DNA from: Archangiaceae bacterium
GTDB lineage: Bacteria > Myxococcota > Myxococcia > Myxococcales > Myxococcaceae
Direction: 5' to 3'
Assembly (NCBI GenBank): GCA_016714225.1
Contig: JADJNS010000001.1
Location: 62,001 to 126,000 of the forward strand
DNA length: 64,000 nt
The position numbers and the translations under genes are program-made. A model generated the notes under the pieces. The model did no database searches. It saw nothing but the letters and a program-made list of their open reading frames with translations, and was not told the DNA's origin. The first letter of the stretch is position 1; every line of letters begins with the position of its first letter. This document shows positions 18,709 to 27,015 of this stretch, one piece after another.

Positions 18709-18739
18709 TTGACCGGTAGTCCGGGACCTGTTCGTTAAT
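18709..18739 (+). promoter_or_regulatory. Possible sigma-70-type promoter
   Basis: TTGACC (18709-18714) and GTTAAT (18734-18739) resemble -35 and -10 boxes, but the spacer is 19 bp, longer than optimal. It lies about 22 bp upstream of ATG 18762, in one of the few AT-richer stretches of the window. Low confidence. Confidence 0.3.
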
Positions 18740-18761
18740 GCCCTACGGGAAGGGACCGAAG

Positions 18762-19604
18762 ATGAAAATCGCATCGAGAGCTCTCGCAGCAGTGGTGATT
18801 CTCGCGTCCGCGTCAGGCTGTCTGACGACGGGCAGCGTTCAGCGCGCCGAGACGCTCGGCAAAGGCGGCTTCGAAATCGGCGTCGAGCCGGGCGTGTTCG
18901 GGTTGGCCGTCACCAACAGCAGCGCGGGCGCAGGCAGCACCTTCTTGCCGGCGTTCAACATCAGCGGCCGCTTCGGCATCGCCGACCGCGTCGACATCGG
19001 CGCGCGCATCGGCAGCGGGCTGCTCGAGTTCAACGGCAAGTTCATGATTACCGACCCCGCCAACACCTCGTTCGCGCTGTCGCTGGCGCCGTCGGTCGCC
19101 GGCTTCATTCTCGGCGGCTCGTCGAGCGGCGGCGGCTCGGCGCTCGCGGGGTTGCTGAACTTCGCGCTGCCGGTGCTGATCGGCCTGCGCTTCGGCGAGC
19201 ACGAGCTGGTGTTCGGGCCCCGCCTCAACAACGTGGTCATCTTCGCCGGCGGCACCGGCGGCTCGGGCTCTATCTACGTCTTCCTGCCCGGCGTCAGCGC
19301 CGGCTTCGCGATTCGCGCCACCGACTTCTTCGAAATCATGCCTGAAGTCTCACTCGCCTACCCGGTCGCGGCGTCCGCCGCGGTGAGCAACGGCAGCGGC
19401 CTCAACAGCGCGGTCGCCGGCCTGGGCAACGGCCTGGTGCTGAACTTCGGCGTGGGCTTCAAGTTCGGCAAGCTGAAGCGGGCCGACTCGGCCCCGCCCG
19501 CGCCGCCTCCGCCGGGGCCCGACGAGATGGCGCCGCCGCCGGTGCCGCCGCCGACCAACGACGCGGCGCCGCCTCCTCCACCGCCTCCTCCTCCGGCGTC
19601 GTGA
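18762..19604 (+). CDS. Putative outer-membrane lipoprotein
   Basis: A 280-residue protein with signal peptide and lipobox (AAVVILASASGCLTTGS). The body alternates short hydrophobic strands with Gly (RFGIADRVDIGARIGSGLLEF, LPVLIGLRFGEHELVFGPRL, IYVFLPGVSAGFAIRATDFF), typical of outer-membrane beta-barrels or barrel-like proteins. The tail is about 45 residues of Pro/Ala (PPAPPPPGPDEMAPPPVPPP). ATG 18762 is preceded by agggaccgaag; the upstream start at 18738 would place charged residues before the signal. Function unknown. Confidence 0.75.
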   Translation: MKIASRALAAVVILASASGCLTTGSVQRAETLGKGGFEIGVEPGVFGLAVTNSSAGAGSTFLPAFNISGRFGIADRVDIGARIGSGLLEFNGKFMITDPANTSFALSLAPSVAGFILGGSSSGGGSALAGLLNFALPVLIGLRFGEHELVFGPRLNNVVIFAGGTGGSGSIYVFLPGVSAGFAIRATDFFEIMPEVSLAYPVAASAAVSNGSGLNSAVAGLGNGLVLNFGVGFKFGKLKRADSAPPAPPPPGPDEMAPPPVPPPTNDAAPPPPPPPPPAS

Positions 19605-19607
19605 CGG

Positions 19608-21071
19608 TTACTTGAGCTGCGCCTCGAGCGGCTTCTTCTCGCTCGAGGCGCGCTTCTTCGTCCACGCGATGACCGCGTCTTGCCAGGGCTCGCCGGTGAA
19701 CTTCGGCTTGGGGTCGGCCTGCTGCAGCGCGAAGCCGTCTCCGCCGAAGAACACGTAGCTGTTGGTGGCGACGCTGTAGACCTTCTTCGCGCTCACCGCG
19801 GCGGCGCTCTTCACGCCGGCGAAGCGGGCCTCGGGGTTGGCGAGCTGCGCCTTGAGCGCCTCGCCCTTCACCTTCACCACCACCACCGTGTTCTCGAACG
19901 GAATCAGGTCGAACACGGTGGCCTTGGTGATGGGGCCCTTGGGCAGCGCCTGCCGCGCGCCCTTGGCGTTCACCAGGCCGACGTCGGCGCGGTAGTGCTC
20001 TTTGAGCGCGGTGGCCAGCCAGCGGCTGAGCTTGGGCGAGTCTTTCTCGAGCCCGCTCTTGGTGAAGCCAATCTTCTCGCCGAGCAGCGCGTCGAGCTTC
20101 GCCTTCCACGCGGCGACCTGCTCCTGCGCTTTCGGCTCTGCCGCCTCGCCGTCGCCGACGTCGACCGTCTCGGCCTGCACCGCCTCGAGCTTCCCGCCGC
20201 GGAAGGAGAGCTTCGCGCGCCCGTACTGCTGCAGGTGGCGACCGACCGCCACCAACTGCGCGCCACCCGCCTTGGCGGGAAACGGCTCTTTGCAGGCCTG
20301 ACCCGCGGCGACCGCCACCTTCCACTCGGGGTGGGCCTCGAGCTGTTTGGCCAGCGCGCCGAGGCAGCCGTCGGTGAGCAGCACGCGCAGCGCGCCTTGG
20401 GGGTCGGGCACGCTGGCGAGCGCCTTGGCGTCGTCGACGAAGGTCACGTCGTCGAGCCGCCCGGGCATCGGCGTCGAGCGCGTCTTCTCGGAGCTCAAGC
20501 CGATGACCTGGAAGGTGATGCCGCGGCGCTCGAAGTTGGCCGACGCGGCGAGCTCGAGCGGCGCGGCGCTGCCCAGGTCGGCCGAGCTCGGCAGGTTCGC
20601 GGCCAGGTAGGGGAAGCCGCCGGTCTCGCGGTTGCGCGCGAACTGGGGGCGGCCGAAGTCGACCTCGTGGTTGCCGAACACGCTCGCCGCGTAGCCCATG
20701 TGCTTCATCAGCTCGGCGGTCGGCTCGCCGTGAAACACGCTCGAGATGGCCGCGCCGTTGGCGTTGTCGCCGGCCGACAGCGCCAGGGTGCTGCCGTCTT
20801 TGCACGCGGGGGCGCCGCCGCTGCCGAGCGGGCCCGCGCAGTGGCCTTCTTTCGCCACCCAGCGGCCCAGCACCTCGGCGGCGCCGCCGCGCAGCGCGCC
20901 CTGGTCGTCGTGGCTGGGCAGCAGGTAGCCGTTCTCGGAGCCGGTGAAGAGCAGCGTCACTTCGGTGGCCGCCGCCTGGGCCGTCGCTGCGTCGGGAGCC
21001 GCGTCGGTCTTCTTCTCGCCGGGGCAGGCCAGCAACACCACCCCACAACAGGTGAGCATCAAGGTGCGCAT
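19608..21071 (-). CDS. 5'-nucleotidase/UshA-like lipoprotein with degenerate metal site
   Basis: A 487-residue lipoprotein (CCGVVLLACPGEKK) with the two-domain layout of the UshA/5'-nucleotidase family: an N-terminal metallophosphoesterase domain and a C-terminal substrate domain (ATALKEHYRADVGLVNAKGAR, FDLIPFENTVVVVKVKGEAL, YSVATNSYVFFGGDGF). GDN and GNHEVDFG remain. The first motif, normally TNDxHG, reads TGSENG; the later His motifs read TDGCLG and AGQACK. Several metal ligands are therefore missing and catalysis is doubtful. It is convergent with the preceding barrel-like gene and 22 bp upstream, on the same strand, is the stop of the TPR gene. Confidence 0.8.
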   Translation of the reverse strand: MRTLMLTCCGVVLLACPGEKKTDAAPDAATAQAAATEVTLLFTGSENGYLLPSHDDQGALRGGAAEVLGRWVAKEGHCAGPLGSGGAPACKDGSTLALSAGDNANGAAISSVFHGEPTAELMKHMGYAASVFGNHEVDFGRPQFARNRETGGFPYLAANLPSSADLGSAAPLELAASANFERRGITFQVIGLSSEKTRSTPMPGRLDDVTFVDDAKALASVPDPQGALRVLLTDGCLGALAKQLEAHPEWKVAVAAGQACKEPFPAKAGGAQLVAVGRHLQQYGRAKLSFRGGKLEAVQAETVDVGDGEAAEPKAQEQVAAWKAKLDALLGEKIGFTKSGLEKDSPKLSRWLATALKEHYRADVGLVNAKGARQALPKGPITKATVFDLIPFENTVVVVKVKGEALKAQLANPEARFAGVKSAAAVSAKKVYSVATNSYVFFGGDGFALQQADPKPKFTGEPWQDAVIAWTKKRASSEKKPLEAQLK

Positions 21072-21093
21072 GGCACCGGAGTATCGACGACGC

Positions 21094-22596
21094 TCAGACC
21101 GAGCGCACCAGCTGTTCGAGCGTCTTCAGCTCGAGCACCGCGGCGCGAAAGTCTTCGAAGCCCCCAAGGCCCATGCGCATGCCGCTGACGAACAGCGACA
21201 CCGCGAGCAGCCGCGGCTCGGCGTCTTGGTTTCCGGCGCAGGCGCCCAGCGCCATCTCGAGGCCGCGGGTGGCGTGCCAGATGTGGCGCGCCTCGATGGC
21301 GCCCGCCCCGACGAGGAACACCGGCAGCGAGGCCGAGAGCGCGGCGAGCCAGGCGTCGTCACCGCGGGCGTGCGGGGTGGCGGGGAGCTTGAGCTGACGC
21401 GCCAGGGCCTTGAGCGCGCTGCTGAGCAGCTCGGCGTCGGTGCGCTTGCCGAAGGCGCGCAGGGCATGCGGGTGCGCGGGCCGGGTGAGGTCGTAGACGT
21501 CGAGCTCGAGCTGCCGCTCTGGGCCGAGGCCGGCCACGAAGCGGCCCAGCACCAGCGAGCGCGGCAGGTGGCGCGGGGGGAGAAAGCGCAGCGCGCGCTC
21601 GAGCGTCCACTCGTGGGCAGAGGTGACCACGCCCTGACCCTTCACCACCGGCAGCACCACGTAGCTCTCGACGCCGGCGTTTCGAATCGCGTCCGACAGC
21701 GCGAGCGGAAAAGAGCGGCACAGCTCGCTCTCGCGCGCGTCGCTGAACACCATCAGCGCCACGCGCGGCTCTGGGGAGAGCGGCGGCAGCGCCGCGTCGG
21801 GCAGCACCGAAGCCCACAGCGGGGCGAAGATGGGCACGGCGCGCACCTCGCCCGGGCCGCGGGCGAGCAGCTCGGTCTCGATGAGCTGCTGCTCGAGCGC
21901 GGGCACGCGGGCCGGCAGCCGGGCGATGGTGGCCCGCGCCTCGTCGAAGCGGTGCAGGTGCAGCTTCGCGCGGGCCAACGCCACGCCGGCGGCCAGGCCA
22001 TGCGTCTTCGGCTCCCAGCCCGAGAGCAGGGCGACGACCTCCTCGTGCCAGCCGCGCCGCGCCAGGCGGTCGGCGGCGAGCACCATCGCCGGGCCCCCGC
22101 CCAGCTCGACCGCCTGCTCGAGCAGGGCTTCGGCCTCGGCGTCGTGGCCGCCGCCCCAGGCCTCGTCGGCGAGCAGCAGCCTGGCGCGCCACCCGCCCAC
22201 GCTCTCGAGCGCCGCGCGGTACCCGGCGTCGTCGGTGCGCGTGCGCAGCAGGGCCGCCCACCAGCGCACCGCGCCGTCGTAGTTCGGCTCGAGCTCGAGC
22301 GCGCGGCGCACGGTGACCAGCGCGCGCGGCCCGTCACCTGCTTCGGCCTGCAGCTTGGCGAGGTTGGTGAGCACCGCGGGCGTGGGTGGGTGCTCGGCGA
22401 GCCAGCTCTCGAGGCCGGCGCGCGCGGCGTCACGCTTGCCGCTGCGCATCAGCACCACCGCGCAGGCCACCACCACCCGCTCGGTGGCGCCCTCGGTCTC
22501 GAGCAACGCGGTGGCGGCGTCGAGCAGCGACGGGCCTTCGCCGCGCTGAAGGGCAGAAGCCAGTTGGTCGTAGAGGTCGTCGGCGGGCGTCTTCAC
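21094..22596 (-). CDS. TPR-repeat protein
   Basis: A 500-residue protein. The first 260 residues are helical repeats of TPR type (ACAVVLMRSGKRDAARAGLESWLAEHP, PRALVTVRRALELEPNYDGAV, EAEALLEQAVELGG). The second half (from PIFAPLWASVLPD) is a globular domain with ALMVFSDARESELCRSFPLAL that I do not recognise. No signal peptide, so it is probably cytoplasmic. GTG 22596 is chosen because the sequence upstream belongs to the divergent aspartic protease gene; the two start codons are about 40 bp apart. Function unknown; TPR proteins usually mediate protein-protein contacts. Confidence 0.75.
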   Translation of the reverse strand: MKTPADDLYDQLASALQRGEGPSLLDAATALLETEGATERVVVACAVVLMRSGKRDAARAGLESWLAEHPPTPAVLTNLAKLQAEAGDGPRALVTVRRALELEPNYDGAVRWWAALLRTRTDDAGYRAALESVGGWRARLLLADEAWGGGHDAEAEALLEQAVELGGGPAMVLAADRLARRGWHEEVVALLSGWEPKTHGLAAGVALARAKLHLHRFDEARATIARLPARVPALEQQLIETELLARGPGEVRAVPIFAPLWASVLPDAALPPLSPEPRVALMVFSDARESELCRSFPLALSDAIRNAGVESYVVLPVVKGQGVVTSAHEWTLERALRFLPPRHLPRSLVLGRFVAGLGPERQLELDVYDLTRPAHPHALRAFGKRTDAELLSSALKALARQLKLPATPHARGDDAWLAALSASLPVFLVGAGAIEARHIWHATRGLEMALGACAGNQDAEPRLLAVSLFVSGMRMGLGGFEDFRAAVLELKTLEQLVRSV

Positions 22597-22635
22597 GCTC
22601 TGTGACGCACGGTAACCCGGATTAGGTTCGAGCGC

Positions 22636-23031
22636 GTGAAGCCGACGCGGGTGAAATTCTCGAAGCCCGACCCGCGCGCGCCGCTCATCGTGCTGCCGGT
22701 GAAGGTGAACGGCCGCGGGCGGCTGCGCTTCCTGCTCGACACCGGCGCCTCGCACACCTGCGTCGCTCCGCAGCTGGTGAAGGCGCTGAAGCTCGAGACC
22801 TCGGGCAACGCCACCGCGCTCGGGGCGGGCGGCACGCTGTCGCTCGCGCTCACCCGCATCGAGTCGCTGCGCATCGGCGCCGCCGAGGTGAGAGACCTGG
22901 TGGTGGCGGTGGTCGACGTCGAGCACGTGGCGAAGGTGCTCACCCACATCGACGGCGTGGTGGGCAACGACTTTCTCGGCCAGTTCGTGGTGACGCTCGA
23001 CTACCGCAAGCGCACGGTGACGCTGAAGTGA
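22636..23031 (+). CDS. Retropepsin-like (clan AA) aspartic protease
   Basis: A 131-residue protein with the clan AA hallmark FLLDTGASHT (Asp about residue 37) and the later hydrophobic-hydrophobic-Gly motif IDGVVGNDFL. Such bacterial single-domain proteins dimerise, each monomer supplying one catalytic Asp. No signal peptide is seen, so it is probably cytoplasmic. The start is GTG 22636, close to the divergent TPR gene. Its TGA overlaps the GTG of the next, polytopic membrane gene (GTGA, 23028-23031), so they are probably co-translated and may work together. Confidence 0.8.
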   Translation: MKPTRVKFSKPDPRAPLIVLPVKVNGRGRLRFLLDTGASHTCVAPQLVKALKLETSGNATALGAGGTLSLALTRIESLRIGAAEVRDLVVAVVDVEHVAKVLTHIDGVVGNDFLGQFVVTLDYRKRTVTLK

Positions 23032-24128
23032 GGGAAGAGCGACGGCCTTTCGAGAGCGGCCAGGGTCAGCGCTGGCTGTTCGGGGCGCGCACCGACCTGC
23101 TCGTCTTTCTCGGCGCGGCGGTGGGGTCGGCGCTGTTCGTGCTCGTCGCGAAGGCGCTGGGTGTGGCCGACGAGACGCCGCTCTGGGCGTGGGTGCTGCT
23201 GGTGCTGGGCGTCGACGTGGCTCACGTGTGGAGCACCCTGTTTCGCGTGTACCTCGACGGCGAGGAGCTGCGGCGCAGGCCCCTGCTCTACTTCGCGGCC
23301 CCGCTGCTGTGCTGGCTCGGCGGGGTGCTGGCGTACCAGGCCTCGGCGGCGTTGTTCTGGCGCGCGCTCGCCTACCTCGCGGCCTGGCACTTCGTTCGGC
23401 AGCAGGCCGGGTTCATGGCGCTGTACGGGCGCGGTACCGGCTCGCCACGCTGGCGCCGCACGCTCGACGCCGCCGCCATCTACGCCGCCACGCTGGGCCC
23501 GGTGGTGTGGTGGCACGCGCACCTGCCGCGCGCGTTCTGGTGGTTCATGACCGACGACTTCGCCTCGGGGCTGCCGGCGTGGTGCGGCACGGTCGCGCTC
23601 GCCGCGATGTTCGCGGTGCTCGCCGCCTGGCTCGGCGCGTGGCCGGGCGAGCGCCACTGGGGGAAGCTGGCGCTGCTCGCCGCCACCTTCACCGCGTGGT
23701 TCGGCGGCATCGTGCTGGCCGAGAGCGACCTCGCCTTCACCGCGATGAACGTGGTGCTGCACGGCGTGCCGTACCTGGTGCTCAACTACCGCTACGCGCG
23801 CGGGCGCGAGGCCGACGGCGGCTACGGGCGGCTCGCCGCGCTGGTGCGCGCCGGGCTGCCCGCCTTCGTCACCACCCTGCTGGCGCTGGCGTTCGTCGAG
23901 GAGCTGGCGTGGGACAAGCTGGTCTGGCACGAGCGCGGCGCGCTGTTCGGCCACGCGGGGCTCGAGCTGGGCGCTCCACTTCTCGCGCTGGTGGTGCCGC
24001 TGCTCGCGCTGCCGCAGACCACCCACTACGTGCTCGACGCCTTCGTGTGGCGCGGGCGAGAGAACCCGCGGCTCGCCGCCCGGTTGGGCTTCGGTCAGTA
24101 CTTGAAGGGGAACTCGACCGGCGGGTGA
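23028..24128 (+). CDS. Polytopic membrane protein with intramembrane His residues
   Basis: A 366-residue protein with about eight to nine predicted transmembrane helices. His residues occur in or beside helices: VDVAHVWSTLFR, LAAWHFVRQQAGFMALY, VVLHGVPYLVLNYRY and LPQTTHYVLDAFVW. The spacing recalls Brp/Blh-type or other His-ligated integral membrane oxygenases, but the match is not strong enough to name a function. It is translationally coupled to the aspartic protease gene and ends 34 bp inside the convergent GYF-protein gene. Start GTG 23028 follows from the GTGA overlap. Confidence 0.7.
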   Translation: MREERRPFESGQGQRWLFGARTDLLVFLGAAVGSALFVLVAKALGVADETPLWAWVLLVLGVDVAHVWSTLFRVYLDGEELRRRPLLYFAAPLLCWLGGVLAYQASAALFWRALAYLAAWHFVRQQAGFMALYGRGTGSPRWRRTLDAAAIYAATLGPVVWWHAHLPRAFWWFMTDDFASGLPAWCGTVALAAMFAVLAAWLGAWPGERHWGKLALLAATFTAWFGGIVLAESDLAFTAMNVVLHGVPYLVLNYRYARGREADGGYGRLAALVRAGLPAFVTTLLALAFVEELAWDKLVWHERGALFGHAGLELGAPLLALVVPLLALPQTTHYVLDAFVWRGRENPRLAARLGFGQYLKGNSTGG

Positions 24129-25444
24129 GCCAGCGCGTGCTTGGGGAAGCTCCAGCCCGCGATTTCTTTCGCCAGGCAGTCGGCGAGCGCGCTCTTCGAC
24201 ATCTCACCGGCGTTGGCGGCGACCTCGCTCACCGTGCCGTCGGGCTCGACCGACCAGCGCATCACCAGCTTGCCGGTGGCGTCGGGGGCGGCGGCGTGCT
24301 GCTGCTCGACGCAGGCGTCGACCTGCGCCTTGTGGTTGCGCACCACCTCGAACACCTCGCCCGTGGTCAGCTCGTCGGGCGGCACCTCGGCGAAGGCCTT
24401 CGCGAACGCATCTTCGACGGTGGCGGGCTTCTTCTCTTCGGGCGGCGCGGCAGCGACGGCAGGAGCGGGCGCCGGCTTCTCCGGCGGTTTCGCGACTGCG
24501 GGGGCAGGAGCAGGGGCAGGCACAGGCGCAGGGGGAGGTGAAGGCACTGGGGCTGCGGCTGCGGCTGCGGCTGGAGTTGGCGCTGGCGCTGGCGCCGCAG
24601 CGGGTGCCGCCTGGCCCAGGTTGATGACGATGGGCTGCACCACCGGAGTGGGCCAGAAGACCCGGGCGCCGACGATGGCGACGGCGGCGATGACTCCGGC
24701 GATGAGGCCGCTGAGCAGGGTCTGACCGGCGGCGCTGCGGCGCGGGGGAGCAGCCTCGACCTCGTCTTCGGGCTCGCGGCGGTCGATGCGCAGCGCGGCG
24801 TAGGTGGCGGCGTGCTCGTCGGAGAGGTTCACCGGCGTGGAGAGCGGCAGCGGGTCGGGCTCTCGGGCCTGGGTGCGCTCGAGCTTCTTCTTGTTGGCGT
24901 TCTCCATCGCGGTGGCGCCGGGAGACGCCCACTCACCCGACGACGCCTTGGCGAACGCGCTCACCGCCTGGTCGACGTCGACGTGCAGCTTGGGCGTCAG
25001 CGCCTCGGCCAGCTCGGAGACCTTGAACAGCGACACCCAGCGGGGGAAGCCCTGGTGCCAGCACAGCGAGTCGGGGGTCAGCTCTCCGTCTTCCCAGAGC
25101 AGCCGAATCTTCTTCAGGCTCAGGGGCCCGATGCGCTTGCCCTGCACCTCGAACCACCACTCGTCGACGTCGTCGCGCCCGGTGGTGTCGACGCCGCCCT
25201 GCGAAATCTGCTGCGCGAGCCGCTGCATCTGCTCGGCGATGGCGCGGGCGTGGTAGCGCTCGGTGCGCTGCTCGGGGCTCTCGGGGGTGGTGAGGTGCTT
25301 GCCCGAGCGCAGCACGTCGTCGACCAGGCGGTTGATGTCGCTGTCGGAGGCGTCGCTCAGCGGGCTCTGCGGGTCGTCGATGGTGGGCAAGGCCAGACCA
25401 AAATGCGCCCCCGCCCGCCCGATTTCAAGCCGACCTGCGGTCAC
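24095..25444 (-). CDS. AgmX/GltJ-like protein: GYF domain, TM helix, TonB-like C-terminus
   Basis: A protein of about 449 residues. A DUF4339/GYF_2-like domain comes first (DEWWFEVQGKRIGPLSLKKI, then GELTPDSLCWHQGFPRWVSL), then a transmembrane helix (LLSGLIAGVIAAVAIVGARV), a Pro/Ala-rich spacer of about 80 residues and a C-terminal AgmX/PglI-like domain (VVRNHKAQVDACVEQQ, GKLVMRWSVEPDGTVSEV, IAGWSFPKH). This layout matches Myxococcus GltJ/AgmX-type periplasm-spanning proteins linked to gliding motility or TonB-like energy transfer. GTG 25444 overlaps the flavoprotein stop (GTGA); an internal start a few residues later is possible. The 3' end overlaps the convergent membrane gene. Confidence 0.75.
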   Translation of the reverse strand: MTAGRLEIGRAGAHFGLALPTIDDPQSPLSDASDSDINRLVDDVLRSGKHLTTPESPEQRTERYHARAIAEQMQRLAQQISQGGVDTTGRDDVDEWWFEVQGKRIGPLSLKKIRLLWEDGELTPDSLCWHQGFPRWVSLFKVSELAEALTPKLHVDVDQAVSAFAKASSGEWASPGATAMENANKKKLERTQAREPDPLPLSTPVNLSDEHAATYAALRIDRREPEDEVEAAPPRRSAAGQTLLSGLIAGVIAAVAIVGARVFWPTPVVQPIVINLGQAAPAAAPAPAPTPAAAAAAAPVPSPPPAPVPAPAPAPAVAKPPEKPAPAPAVAAAPPEEKKPATVEDAFAKAFAEVPPDELTTGEVFEVVRNHKAQVDACVEQQHAAAPDATGKLVMRWSVEPDGTVSEVAANAGEMSKSALADCLAKEIAGWSFPKHALAHPPVEFPFKY

Positions 25445-26985
25445 GTGGTCGCCGGCTTGCCGATCGGCGGCAGGGCTTCGCTCAGCGGAGCGAGCAGCTT
25501 CTCGAGCGCGGCGAGCGGGTCTTTGTTCTTGCCGGAAATCCACTCGGTGACCGCGGCGACGTACGCGTCGGACACTGCGGTCTCGAGGAGGTCGGGGTAC
25601 ATCTCGGCGATGCCGCGCCGGCCCCACGCCAGCGTGTCGGCGATGACGCCCTGCTCGTACTTGCGGAGCGCTGCCGCCTTGTCGGTGCCGAGCTCGAGGT
25701 CGAACACCAGCGCCTTGAGGCGCTCGATGTGGCTGACCGAGGCGGTGGCCATGCCGCCGCCGACCAGAAAGTGCCCGGTGCCCACGAAGTCGCCCAGGCC
25801 CACCACGTTCGTGCCGGCCACCGCGCTCTTGCTCATCGTCTGCTGCAGGGTGAAGAGCGAGGGGTGGCTGTGGGCCTTCTGAAACGGGCCTTCGAGCTCT
25901 ACGTCGTCGAGGTCGCGGGCCATCACCAGCGCGGCCTCTTCGCGGAACTGGTCGTCGATGGCCTCTTGCTGCGCCTCGCTGAAGTACTCGGAGTCGGGCG
26001 CGAGCCCCTCGGCCGGGTCGGGGTCTGGGTCGAACGCCACCGGCACCTCGATGAGCGCCCAGGTCATGTCGGTCTTGGCGCTGCCCATCGCCATCTTCAA
26101 GATGCGCTCGGTCGAGCCGTCGGGCAGCTGCTTGTCGTCGTAGCGCATCGCCGCGTTGCCCCCGTCGGGAGCGGCGACGACTCCGGCGATGATGCGCTCG
26201 CCGGGCGAGGTGACGGCGTTCTCGATGCCCAGCGCCTTGCGGGTGGGCGAGTTCGAGCCTTCGCTCACCACCACCAGCTCGGGCGTGCCGATGCCCTTCA
26301 CCTCGTAGCGGCCCTCGGCGTCTTGCGCGCCGAGCTCGAGCTTGCTGTTGCGGTGAATGGTGATGTGGGGCTGCGTCTTCAGGTAGTCGAACAGCACCTG
26401 CTCGAGCACCTTGCACTCGACCACGCTGATGGTGACGTCGGCGAGCATCTCTTCGCCGGTCTGGGGCAGGTCGAGCGGCTCGCCCTGGTGCGGCAGCTTG
26501 CGCTCGATGCGCTGGGTCTGACCGCCCACGGTGTAGGTGAAGCCTTGCGACATCGGCGACGAAATCTCGAGGAACCGCTCGGAGAGCAGCGGGTCGATGC
26601 TGGCCAGCTCGTCGATCAACGCCTGGCGCGAGCTGAACTGAATGTTGCGCACGTACGAGTCGCGCGCTTCGAAGGCGTCGACCCGGTAGCCGGCGCGGGC
26701 CAGCACCACCGCGGCGAGCAGGCCGCCGGTCGAGAGGCCCGAGACCACCGCGCGCGGCAGCTGCTGATCTGCATCGGGCGCGGTGACTTCGGCGAACGAC
26801 GAGAGCGCCGAGGTGCGCGCCGCGCGGTAGGTATCGCGGTCGTCGAAGGTGGCCAGCAGCTTCTTCGCCGCGCCGGCGCCCAGCACCTTGGTGGCGGCGG
26901 CCCGCAGCGCGCGCCGATCTGCATTCACCTTCAGCGAGGGAAATTGCGCGTACACCTGCGAGAGCTGGTTGGCTTCGGTTTTCAT
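25441..26985 (-). CDS. FAD-dependent oxidoreductase
   Basis: A 514-residue protein. After about 75 N-terminal helical residues comes a Rossmann fold with a glycine-rich loop (VVSGLSTGGLLAAVVLARAGYRVDAFEARD), where the usual GxGxxG reads GLSTGG. Later blocks typical of group A flavoprotein monooxygenases are VVVSEGSNSPTRKALGI and NVVGLGDFVGTGHFLVGGGMATA, the DG/GD motif that binds the FAD ribityl. Substrate unknown. It overlaps the downstream GYF-protein gene by 4 bp, so the two are probably one operon. No signal peptide. Confidence 0.75.
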   Translation of the reverse strand: MKTEANQLSQVYAQFPSLKVNADRRALRAAATKVLGAGAAKKLLATFDDRDTYRAARTSALSSFAEVTAPDADQQLPRAVVSGLSTGGLLAAVVLARAGYRVDAFEARDSYVRNIQFSSRQALIDELASIDPLLSERFLEISSPMSQGFTYTVGGQTQRIERKLPHQGEPLDLPQTGEEMLADVTISVVECKVLEQVLFDYLKTQPHITIHRNSKLELGAQDAEGRYEVKGIGTPELVVVSEGSNSPTRKALGIENAVTSPGERIIAGVVAAPDGGNAAMRYDDKQLPDGSTERILKMAMGSAKTDMTWALIEVPVAFDPDPDPAEGLAPDSEYFSEAQQEAIDDQFREEAALVMARDLDDVELEGPFQKAHSHPSLFTLQQTMSKSAVAGTNVVGLGDFVGTGHFLVGGGMATASVSHIERLKALVFDLELGTDKAAALRKYEQGVIADTLAWGRRGIAEMYPDLLETAVSDAYVAAVTEWISGKNKDPLAALEKLLAPLSEALPPIGKPATT

Positions 26986-27015
26986 TTCGAGGACCGGCGG
27001 TCGCCTATAACGGGT

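Noticed and set aside
25445..26416. N-terminal extension of the GYF-protein frame across the flavoprotein gene.
   Set aside because: It overlaps the well-supported FAD oxidoreductase on the same strand; the extension is low-complexity Arg-rich shadow.
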